Under the pieces are notes generated by a model, which had not been told where the DNA came from, searched no databases, and was given only the letters and a program-made list of their open reading frames with translations. A DNA stretch of 64,000 bases from Viola odorata. Its lineage: Eukaryota > Streptophyta > Magnoliopsida > Malpighiales > Violaceae. Below are positions 54,765 through 64,000 of this stretch, piece after piece. The stretch covers positions 51,549,151-51,613,150 of the forward strand of contig OY829538.1 of the NCBI GenBank assembly GCA_963691705.1, given 5' to 3'. Position 1 is the first letter of the stretch. Each line of letters opens with the position of its first letter. The position numbers were made by a program, and so were the translations under genes.

Positions 54765-56021
54765 TGTTAGCCCAAGGGCAATCTCATCTTTGTTTTGATG
54801 ATTTTAGACACACAAACTAATTACCTTACTAATGCAATTTGAAGTTAAAGTGTGTGTAGTTTGCGATGGAACAAATAAAAGGCAACAAATCAAGATATCG
54901 CAAGCTCAAGATCAAGTGTACTTTAGGACTTTAATCATGTAAGTATGATTCTATTTAACACTTGATTTATGTTCAAAATACCTCAAGGAAAGTGTGAAAA
55001 AAAGTTTTACGCAAAAACGATTTTTCAGTCAAAAGTTATTCAAGTTTTAGTAAATCAGAAAAGTGGCTAAACGTGATCACGGTTAGGAGCTGTCAAAATG
55101 CCGAAACTTTCCAGAAGGTAACGTGAATCACGGTTAAGGGCTAAACATGAATCACGGTTAGAAATTGTCTCTAACCGTGATCACGGTTGGTCTTAAACGT
55201 GATCACGGTAAGCATAACGGCTAGTTTTCTTAACAGCTCTTTTGTCCACTTAAAACGGATTTTTTGGCTCCATACTTTCTTGTCTGATCTTCCACTGATC
55301 TTATACTATATATAACTCATCCTAGATGAGTTAGAACTTAACTAGAATACACATTAAACACAAGAAAGATTTAGAAAGCTCTCATACTCTTTTAAAGCCA
55401 AAATCTGAGTTTTTGCAAAAGCTTACAACTTCAAACTGTCATAACGCAAGCTTTACAAATCCGAATTTACTCATTCTTGCGTTCATATTTCAAGTAAGTT
55501 TTAAGCTTTCTTTTGAGGTATTCTTGTTCATTTATTGGTGTTGATTATTTAATCATACATAGTTTATTTGTACACCAATTTTGTGTTGCTATTTAACATT
55601 CTCTTGTCAAGTATTCTTGATTGTGATAGGTTGTGATTGAGCCCGGAAAAATCACATTGTAAGGTTTGTTGGTTGAGCCCGCAAAAACCAAGTGTAAGTT
55701 TGTTGGTGAACCCGTGAAAACCAAAGTGTAAGGTTTATTGGTTGAGCCCGCAAAAACCAAGGTGAAAGGTTTATTGGTTGAGCCCGGAAAAACCAAGGTG
55801 TAAGGTTTGAGTTGAACCCGTAAAAACTCAAGGTAAATAACGAAGTGTTCGTTGTTCAAAATCCTAAGAGGAGGACTCTTAGGTAGTGGAGTACAATTCA
55901 TTGAGGAATTGGAACCACTATATATCCTTGTGTTTTTACATTCTATTTCCGCACTCATATATCCTTATATTTTGTGTTAGAATTTTATTTGCCTATTCAC
56001 CCCCCTCTAGGCCGTTTATCA
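54765..56021 (+). repeat. Element C 3' LTR (1,257 bp)
   Basis: Matches the 5' LTR closely. It lacks one palindrome unit (about 22 bp) and one C in a C-run. Confidence 0.92.
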
Positions 56022-56026
56022 GTATG

Positions 56027-56145
56027 GTCATTATCAGAGCACATAATTCGTCCTGGAGATTTCAATATTGATAACAATTGGATTGCTCCTGACGGCAATA
56101 TTGTAGCTACGGCATCTATCCTTGACGAGTTTCTATACGCTTCCC
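56027..56145 (+). pseudogene. PIF/Harbinger transposase, continuation, cut by element Z
   Basis: After removal of element C the frame continues as WSLSEHIIRPGDFNIDNN and on to EFLYAS, then stops at the first base of the Z LTR. The rest of the transposase, including the DDE residues, must lie to the right of Z. Confidence 0.75.
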
Positions 56146-56602
56146 TGAAAAACCAACCTATCGCCCGGGCCGGCGGACGTTCCTAGGATGGTCGACTTCA
56201 GCGGGGGGGATCTCATGCATCTTTACGCGCACGGCGTCATCCCATCCTAGGGAAACGGAGAGGATGCCGCTCCTGATAGGCCTTACGTGATTATCGCCCG
56301 CGATGGCTTACCTATTATCGCCGGAAGCGATGACTTCGGACGATGCTTATCGCTGCACCCTTATCGCTGTCAGGTATCGCCAACTTCGGCCTATAAATAC
56401 CCCCATCTTTCCAAACAGAAGGTAAGATCGAGATCATCTTAGAGAACCTCTACCATTCTGAAAACCCGAACTGACTTAAGCATCGGAGTGTCTACGCCGG
56501 AGTCCCCCTCCGGCGCTTTGCAGGTACCTCCGACGCCGATCGCTTCCCCTCCGACTAGCTGTAGCAGCCGTTTCCGACCCGAAGAGATCTCGGATCTTAT
56601 CA
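56146..56602 (+). repeat. Element Z 5' LTR (457 bp)
   Basis: TGAAAAACCAACC...CTCGGATCTTATCA. TATA box CTATAAATACC at 56392-56400. Contains the GCATCGGAGTGTCTACGCCG block shared with the solo LTR in Athila A gag. Confidence 0.82.
56392..56400 (+). promoter_or_regulatory. TATA box of element Z LTR
   Basis: TATAAATAC in a GC-rich context, also present in the related solo LTR. RNA would start about 30 bp downstream. Confidence 0.6.
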
Positions 56603-56603
56603 A

Positions 56604-56621
56604 ATGGTGCTTTCATTGAGA
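56604..56621 (+). other. Element Z primer binding site
   Basis: ATGGTGCTTTCATTGAGA, directly after the LTR. This string is common at the same place in Tat-type elements. I did not identify the tRNA. Confidence 0.65.
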
Positions 56622-56687
56622 GCTTTGGTGTATTAAGTGAGCGTCCTTAATAGCCAAGCTCTGTTTAGTTGGGAGATCGGAACGGTT

Positions 56688-59600
56688 ATGACAGCCAGAT
56701 CGGAGCCAGACCGGTCTACATTTTCCAATATTCCTTTCTCAACTCGCAGGCGGTTATTTCCTTTTGCTACTGCTGACCTCTCTATGACGACACAATAGAC
56801 TATCTCGGGACCTCTGGACCTCTCGGTCGGGATCGCCGGAGGATCTATCTCCTCACAGACGGTCATTTCTTCATCACAGACGGTGGGATCTGATCTTTAT
56901 ACTCCTCTTTTGGAAGAATCTGTGCTTAACAATGAAAATCCCTTTGCTATGGAAATAGCGGCCCTTCGTGCCCGCTTGGAATATTTGACTGAAATGGCCA
57001 CTAGAGTCACGCCTGGTGCTTCTGGATCTAGCGTTCCTCCTCGCGTCATGTTCACACCATCTATTGTTGCTGATCGACCTTTGCCCCCGTTGTTTCCAGA
57101 GAACCCCCAAGTGCCTTTATCCACAGGAAATCCCCCGGTTGGTCACGTACAGCTCACTCAAGGAGGAGTAGAGGCTTATGTACCACAAATGCCGCAAAGA
57201 CTTCTTCTGCAGGAAGACAGGCAGCTTGAGGCGTTGAGGAACCGTTGGGCCGGACGGAGGGAAGGAACAAACAGGAGTTTATCTCCCGTATATAGTGAAA
57301 GATCCAGTAGCAGAAGATATCGAAGTCGTTCTCCCAGGAGTCGCAGTCGGTCTCCCAGACGACATCATATACCTGAACTAAGGGAAGGAGGGCGACAAGG
57401 AGACATATCTCCCCCACGTCATGCGCGTGAGATTCTTGATGATACCTCAGGTCACCCTTTCAGTCGTCATATAAGACGTCACAGGGTCAGCAGGCGAGTG
57501 AAGCTTCCCGCTGATACTTATGATGGTACTAAAGATCCTATTTCGCACATCAATAAAGTGAAGGATTTCGTCCAGTTTCAAACCCACAGTGATGCGGCTT
57601 TATGTCAGATATTTGTTATGACCTTATCGGGAGCTGCTCGTCTTTGGTTTGAAGGTCTTCCTGGCGGATCCATTAGTAACTTCGCACAGTTGGAATCCAA
57701 ATTTCGGAGCAGATTTAGTACAGCAATTCCAATTCGGAAATCTGCCGCAGCGTTATTTGACATACAGCGGAAGCCCCAAGAGACATTGAAAGAATTCCTC
57801 GGTCGATTCGATCTGGAAATGTCATTAACGCCGGGCGTTACCGTTGATTTCGCCATAGAAGCTCTGAAAAGAAACTGCCATTATGGAAAACTGAAAGATG
57901 CATTGATGGTGGATCCTCCAATATCCTTGGACGCACTAAGACTTAAAGCCCATAATTATGCGAAAATGGAAGAAGAAGAAAATAGAAATAGAACATTTAA
58001 TATGCCGCCTGGGGCACCTCACATCCCTGCCGCTCCCGCAAATCCTCTGGTTGACGATCATTACACTGATGATTACGCTCGACGGAAAGATTACATCCCA
58101 AAGACCTACGATAAGCAAAAAGGAAATTCCTCGAAAGGAAAACAAGGTAGTTCCCCTCATCAGCGTCAAGGGAACGCTAACAAAAATCGGGCGTATGATC
58201 CGGATTTTCCCTCCTTGAATGTACCAAGAGCGGAAATCTTGGCGATAGCGGAACAACGAGATCTTCCTATTCGTTATCCTGCACCCACGAAACCTGGAGT
58301 GCTTTTAGGCAGAAGAGAAAACGCTTACTGTAAATTCCATAAAGCCAGAGGACATTCCACAGAGGCTTGCAGAGAATTAAAGTGGGCGATAGAACGCTTG
58401 GTGGAGGAAGGATATCTGGGAGAATTTGCGACTCAAGTAAGGGAAGATGCCCGAAACAATCCGATAAGAAGAGCGGCAGACGAACGACCAAGGCCCCCTC
58501 CAGTCCCACAGCCGGATAGCGCTCCCAAAGGAAAGGGTGTGGAAACCTTCGCGATAGATGGCGACGACATCCCCATAATCAATATCATAGCGGGAGGGAT
58601 CCCCTACGCAGATGAATTAGAACAGTCGATGGTGGCGAAAGGGGAAAAGCGTAAGCGAGATGGCATGACAAAGAAAGGTGGAGCGATAGACATACTTGAC
58701 CGCATGATCTTATCCTTTTCAGAAGAGGATGAAAAAGGCGTTATCTACCCCCATAATGACGCCTTGGTAGTCACACCTGTCATCGCCAGTCATGGTATAA
58801 GAAGGACTCTTGTGGACAACGGGAGTGTCGTGAACCTTTTTTCGCTGGAAGCTTACAACCTCATGAAACGCCCCCACGATGAGTTAACGCCTAGTAAGAG
58901 ACCCATAGTCGGAGTGGATGGGACCCCTATCCCTGTTACGGGAGTAATCACCTTACCCGTGTACTTCCGAGAAGACACTTACAAACGGTCAGAGAATTTG
59001 TTGTTCCTTGTTGTGGATCTGAATCTGCCCTATAACGTCATACTCGGACGGCCTTTCCTCAATCGCTTTGGAGCGGCGATATCATAAAAACATCTAAAGA
59101 TGAAATACCCCTCCTGGGACGGGGTGGTATCGATAAAAGGTGATCAGAAACTGGCGGCAGAATGCTATTCGCTCATGACCCAGACAAGCTGCGATAGATA
59201 CGTGTGTATAGCGGCAGACCCCTACGAGTAGGGTGATGAAAAGCGCACTCAACCCCTTGACAAGATGGTACCCGTATCAGTGATAGGCAAAGAGGGATCT
59301 AGCTTCCTGGTCAGCGATAAGCTCAGCCCAGCGGAAAATCTTCAACTGGCACGGCTGTTGAACAAATGCCAAGGAAATTTCGCATGGAAGCCCGCCGATA
59401 TGCCAGGTATATCACGAGAAATAGCCGAGCACAGGCTTAACGCTGACCCTGACGTCAAGCCAGTTCAGCAAAAATGACGGGCGTTCTCCACCGAAAAAGC
59501 GTCGGCTGTGGAAAAGGAGGTTGTAAAGCTCCTTGACGCGGGTTTCATTCGCGAAGTACAGTATCCCACTTGGTTAGCCAACCCAGTTCTTGTTCCTAAA

Positions 59601-62558
59601 CCCAATGGAGACTGGCGTATGTGCATTGACTTCACCGACTTGAACGACGCTTGTCCTAAGGATTGCTACCCGCTTCCTCGCATAGATCAGTTGGTTGATC
59701 AAACCGCTGGATACGCGTATCTAAGCTCATTGGATGCCAATTCCGGGTATCATCAAATCCCTATGGCCCTAGAGGATGAGGAGAAGACCGCCTTCCTTAC
59801 TCCTAAAGCCACGTATTGCTACACAGCGATGCCATTTGGACTAAAGAACGCGGGGGCCACGTTTCAGCGAATGGCAAATAAGATTTTTGAGGAACAAATA
59901 GGGAGAAATGTGGAAGCATATGTTGACGACATACTGGTGAAGAGTGCGAATTTTCATGATCACCTGCAGGATCTAAAGGAAGTTTTTGATGTAATGAAAA
60001 GGTATCGCATGAAGCTAAACCCCCGGAAGTGCATGTTTGCATACCAGACGGGTAAGTTCTTGGGCTACGTAGTTAGCCAGAAAGGTATCCAGCCTAATCC
60101 TTCCGAGGTTAAAGCTATACATGATATGATATCGCCGAGAACCGTTAAGGAAGTGCAAAGGCTAACGGGGCGCGTTATCGCTCTGGGACGATTCGTCTCC
60201 AAGCAAGGAGAAAAGTGCCTCCCTTTTTTCAAAGTCATACGACGGAAAGCCACGTTTGGGTGGACCCCAGAATGTGAGCAAGCATTTGTGGACTTAAAAG
60301 ACTATTTATCATCTGATTTATTATTGACAAGGCCCGAGTCCGGCGATACCCTATACTTATACTTGAGCGCGGCGGACGAAGTGGTCAGCGTCGTCCTTGT
60401 TCGTGACGATAACCACACTCATCGCCCAGTTTACTTCGTGAGTCATGTCTTAAAGGACGCGGAACTGCGATATGCTCGTATTGAGAAAATAGCGTTCGCC
60501 CTTATACAAGCCGCCCGCAAGATGGACCGATACTTCCAGTCTTATCCCATCGTTGTACTTACAGACCAACCCTTGAAGAGGATATTTCGAAAGCCTGAAT
60601 CTTCAGGAAGAATGCTGATCTGGGCCCTAGAACTCGAACAATATGGTTTGAGGTACCAGTCCCGGCCATCCGTAAAGGCTCAGGTCCTCGCTGATTTTAT
60701 AGCAGAGTGTACTTTCACAGAGGACCCTTTGAGTGGTGTACCTAAAGCGGAATGGAACGATATGGATCTCCCATTCCCGGAAACATATACGGATCTTTGG
60801 ATCGTTCATGTGGACGGAGCCAAAAACCAAGAACTGGCGGGGGCCGGAGTCTTCATAAACGGGCCGCACGATATGCATATACGGTATGCTATTCGAATCT
60901 TGCAGCCTTTGTCCAATAACGCAGCTGAATATGAGGCGTTGCTAGCTGGACTCAGAATAGGAAGAGAGTTTTCTTCAAAGGGAAGGCACGATACCGGCCA
61001 AACAGGAGATCTGCGTCTAAAAATTTGAGGAGACTCCAAACTGATAATTGACCAGGTCTCAGGACACTCTCAGGCTCGAGAACCTATTATGGTGCAATAC
61101 CTCTCTAAGGTAACGCGAGAACTAGTGGAAATAAAGAAAGAGGGCATGCAAGTCAGCTTCGAGCACGTTCCCCGAGAGGAAAACGCTGAAGCCGATTACC
61201 TTGCCAAGCTGGCCGTGAATCCTGAAGCATCTATACCTAAAGATGTGTATTATCGTGAGCTATCGGTGCCGTCCTTCATGGAGGAACAAGCCTCTTTGTG
61301 TGTGAATGAGCTCGAGAATGATTGGCGGATGCCAGTAATAAAATACCTGATGCACGAAGAGCTGCCTGGCGGTAACGCTGAAAAGATGAAAGTATTAAGA
61401 CAGGCTGCTCGTTGCACGTACTATAACGGGGATCTAATTCGAAGATGTTTTTCTCACCCCGGCGCCAAATGTATAACCGAACAAGAGGGCCTTCACACCT
61501 TACGCGAAATCCACGAAGGGATATGCGGAATGCACGCGTCAGGCGGCACCATGGCGGCACAAGTTTTCAGATCAGGATTCTACTGGCCCACCATACGAAG
61601 GGATTGCCACAATTATGTACAAGCATGCCCCAAATGTCAGGAATTTGCTAAAATTCCTCGACGTCCGGCCACGGAAATATCGGAAATCATCGCCCCTTGC
61701 CCTTTTGCCAAATGGGGGATTGACATCCTGGGTCCATTTCCAAAGGCAAGGTCCCAACTGAAATTTGTGATAGTGGCTGTGGACTATTTTACAAAGTGGG
61801 CGGAAGCTGAAGCGGTTGCCACAATCACGGCAGAAAAAACATGGCGTTTTTTCAAACATCAAGTTATCATGAGATTCGGGGTGCCTCGTATCCTTGTCAG
61901 CGATAACAGGACCCAGTTCACCAGCCAATTCTTCAAAGACCAATGTTCAGAATTCGGGATTGAGCAGAGATTCTCTTCCGTGGCTCACCCACAAACCAAC
62001 GGACAGGCAGAGGTAACTAATAGGAGCATCCTCAGCGGTATTAAGAAAAACATAGAGGGGTCTAAGAAGAAGTGGGCTGATGAATTGCCATACGTGATGT
62101 GGGCATACCGCATGACCGAAAAAGTTAGCACTGGAGAAACGCCTTTCGCGTTGGCTTTTGGAACTGAAGCCGTTACGCCAGTGGAAATTGGGGCCATGAG
62201 CCTACGGGTGGCTCACTTTCGTGAGGAACGAAATGAGGAACGGTTACGTGCTAACCTGGACGCGTTACCAGAGGTTCGAGAAGAAGTCCTACTGAAAACG
62301 CAACACTACAAGAGAAAAATGGCCCGTTATCATAACAGGCAGGTCAAAGAACGATTGTTGAAAAACGGTGACCTGGTGCTCCGAGACAGGCGAGCAACCG
62401 GACAACGTATGGGAAAGCTTAGTCCTAACTGGGAAGGACCGTATCGCGTAACCCACGTTGTCGAAAGAGGGGCCTATCGCCTGGAGACACTTTACGGTAC
62501 GCCCTTATCCAACTCCTGGAATATCGCTCGTTTGAAGTTATATTATCCTAGAGTTTAA
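56688..62558 (+). pseudogene. Element Z gag-pol polyprotein, one frame with five stop codons
   Basis: The ATG at 56688 opens a single 1,957-codon frame, broken only by TAG 56796, TAA 59085, TAG 59229, TGA 59475 and TGA 61026. Gag has an Arg/Ser-rich tract (YRSRSPRSRSRSPRRHH, about 57320-57370), the gypsy Gag core (57540-57900) and a CKFHKARGHSTEAC knuckle (about 58330). Protease has VDNGS near 58815; reverse transcriptase has YVDD at 59919-59930. RNase H 1 spans about 60340-60720. A second, archaeal-like RNase H follows (HVDGAKNQELAGAG, NNAAEYEALLAGL). Integrase has GIDILGPFP, LVSDNRTQF and NGQAEVTNR, so all three acidic residues are present. Possible small indels lie near 60960-61020 without net frame change. 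Confidence 0.88.
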
Positions 62559-63660
62559 TTTTATCTGCACTATTTGGATTATAACGACCCTAACCGTGGC
62601 TAACGCTCAATAGGAGAGTTTTCGTGGGTTTGTGGTTGCTTTTGTGCAGATAAAAAGGGGGGTACCCTGGGAGTGAAAAGTCCTACCCTTGTGATGGTCG
62701 GTCTTGATCAGATGGCCCACTAAGTGAGGGCACGACCCCAGTGTATCCTTGATTAGCGTCGGATTGAAAGATCCTTGACGCCCCCGGGGGTGAAAAGTCC
62801 TATCCTTGTGATGACCGATCTTGATCAGATGGCTCACTAAGTGAGGGCACTGCCCGGTATCTTTGGGAGTGAAAAGTTCTTTAATGATAACCGATCTCGT
62901 GGAGACGGTACATCAAAACAAGACACGCCCCAAAGAGTTAGAAACTCTGTTTAGAAACAAGAATCCTATCTTAACGGTCGGGCTGGTGCAGCTAAACCGT
63001 TAAGTAAGGACACGGTTCTAAACGAGAGGACAACGCCTATAAAAGTGAAAATTCCCTAGCCTTGTGATAAGCCGTCCAGATCCGACAGCTCACGAGATGA
63101 GGCACTTAGAAAGGCCGAACGAGAGATAAGGGAAACGTGAAGGATCGCGTAATTCCAGCTAGTAACCGGATGAGTAATCCCTGGCGAAGTATAGAGCCGA
63201 GGGACAACGCAATTCGAAACGGGTTCCGTGATAAAGCCCAATGATGGCAGCAAACAGGCTCCTACGGGTAATCACCGTCTCTCAAATTTCGTTTTGTTAT
63301 TGACGATCTACAATTAGAAATGTGCAGAATACTTCTGAGCAGCGGAAGGAGCGGTGGTCATGATACCGATAGGCTTATCGAAAGGCCAAACTGACATAGA
63401 TCTTGGTCATCTTGGTATAAATACCAAGGATCTGCTCAAGAAAGTAAACGCACCGTGAGGATAAGGCAACCTCAGTGACGAGAGAAGTCTCGCGATGAGA
63501 AAAATAAAAGAGGAACACCGATAAAGGGATTGTCTAGAAATATTAAAGGCATCTCAAAGATTTACAATGATTCACTGTTCAAAATATTTATGCTGCAAAG
63601 GCAAAAGACAAAAGCCAAGCGATATTTGATCGCTGGAGGGAACGGTAAAATATCGCGACA
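62559..63660 (+). repeat. Element Z 3' untranslated region with degenerate repeats
   Basis: No sense gene. A unit with GTGAAAAGTCCTATCCTTGT, then GATCAGATGGCTCACTAAGTG and AGGGCAC, occurs clearly at 62673 and 62790. More degraded copies lie near 62869, 62960 and 63046. Repeat-rich 3' regions are a known habit of Tat elements and can seed satellites. Confidence 0.75.
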
Positions 63661-63662
63661 CA

Positions 63663-64000
63663 TCAGCTCTCGGGGTCTTTTCGTTTCCAGCCCGCTGCCT
63701 TGGCTTGGCGATAGCCTGCCTCGTTGATATGGGCAGAACTTTGTAGAAAGGCTTTCGCGACATCTTCGCCCTTGTACGTATCCACCCCATGAATTTCTTC
63801 GAAACACTTAACTAGAACACGGGCGGTCTGTTCAGCATGCCACCAGCCCATATAGACTGACTCTTCCGCCAAAGCTGCCTTCTCCTTTTTCTAAAGAGGA
63901 CTTCTCACTCTCCAAAGCAGTCACTTTGGCCTGTTCCTCTGACAAAGCCGTTTCCAGAGCGGAATGCTGTTTCTGTAACTCGTGGTGAGCCAGCAGTATC
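63663..64000 (-). pseudogene. Antisense ORF of Tat element Z (coiled-coil protein), partial
   Basis: The minus strand reads LQKQHSALETALSEEQ, AKVTALESEKSSLEK, then (after a one-base shift near 63885) AEESVYMGWWHAEQTARVL, FEEIHGVDTYKGEDVA and GWKRKDPES with a stop at 63663. The first part is a heptad-like coiled coil. Several Tat-lineage elements carry an extra ORF in antisense orientation downstream of pol, and the position and style fit this. Its function is unknown. The start lies beyond the window. Confidence 0.6.

Larger units (their letters stand above)
51099..56021 (+). mobile_element. Gag-only SIRE-like Ty1/copia element C
   Basis: Two nearly identical LTRs (51099-52378 and 54765-56021), a perfect duplication GTATG (51094-51098 and 56022-56026), a tRNA-Met-type primer site (ATTGGTAGCGGAGC, 52379-52392) and a polypurine tract AAAAAGGGGGAGAT (54751-54764). 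The internal region holds one intact gag and nothing of protease, integrase, reverse transcriptase or RNase H. Gag and the GACAAAGGGGGAGAATGAG block resemble the SIRE/Maximus group. It likely moves with enzymes from a full-length relative. Confidence 0.9.
47364..56145 (+). mobile_element. PIF/Harbinger DNA transposon, 5' part, disrupted
   Basis: It carries the two genes typical of this superfamily in the usual order: a Myb/SANT-like ORF1 (48934-49901) and a Harbinger transposase ORF2 (50454 onward). A possible left end is GTGGTTGTTTGGCG after TTA (47361-47363), the superfamily's usual target; this end is a guess. The transposase is cut by copia element C and then by Tat element Z. The right end lies beyond the window. 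Confidence 0.75.
56146..64000 (+). mobile_element. Tat-type Ty3/gypsy element Z, 5' part (runs off the window)
   Basis: A 457-bp LTR, a primer site, gag-pol in one frame, repeat-rich 3' DNA and an antisense ORF. Two RNase H domains (the second of the archaeal-like type before integrase), the Gag style and the extra antisense ORF are features of the Tat lineage. The five bases before it are TTCCC. The 3' LTR is outside the window, so the matching duplication cannot be checked. Solo LTR 27074-27600 belongs to a related family. Confidence 0.85.

Overview
KIND OF DNA. This is plant nuclear DNA, probably from a eudicot. The evidence is the mix of repeats: Athila-type Ty3/gypsy elements with a tRNA-Asp-type primer site and an env-like third ORF, a Tat-type Ty3/gypsy element with two RNase H domains, Tnt1-like and SIRE-like Ty1/copia elements, a TRIM, Ogre-like solo LTRs and a two-ORF PIF/Harbinger transposon. 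Broken exons of a ribosomal protein L3 gene (RPL3) carry typical plant introns. No intact host gene, tRNA, rRNA or CRISPR array was seen. Almost all of the window is nested transposable elements, which suits pericentromeric or otherwise repeat-rich chromatin. LAYOUT. (1) 1-8048: an RPL3 pseudogene on the minus strand. Its exon is split at 590/7916 by a compound insertion: a TRIM-like array (591-1440) fused to a deleted Tnt1-like copia element (1441-7915). The copia right LTR holds a 3.26-kb Ogre-like solo LTR (4461-7723). (2) 8351-46695: an unrecognised acidic ORF on the minus strand, split by a 37.7-kb nested block (8794-46536) with target duplication CTCCA. The block is an Athila element (A) in tandem LTR-internal-LTR-internal-LTR form. 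Inside it lie a non-autonomous LTR element X (8956-11924, TSD AGGGG), a solo LTR in the env-like ORF (20232-20864, TSD CCGGG), a Tat-like solo LTR in gag (27074-27600) and a second Athila-type element B on the plus strand (29455-46306, TSD GCGCT). B itself holds a solo LTR Y related to X (32463-33549) and a second Ogre-like solo LTR (40158-44159, TSD TTAGC). (3) 47364-56145: a PIF/Harbinger transposon with a Myb/SANT-like ORF1 and a transposase ORF2. ORF2 is cut by a gag-only SIRE-like copia element C (51099-56021, TSD GTATG) and then by Tat element Z (56146 to the window end), which carries gag-pol, 3' repeats and an antisense coiled-coil ORF. HOW THE PARTS RELATE. The nesting gives a relative order: RPL3 and the acidic ORF first, then A, then B, then Y and Ogre-like copy 2. 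Separately, PIF is older than C and Z. Three families (TRIM, copia relic, Athila A) show the same tandem sharing of LTRs. The most unusual signal is in element B. About twenty copies of a 12-bp GGCC-centred palindrome module, usually followed by a half copy, lie in its LTRs, gag, pol, untranslated region and env-like ORF, and are read in all three reading frames. It therefore looks like a nucleic-acid-level feature, not a protein repeat. A different 12-bp palindrome is clustered in the LTRs of both X and C.
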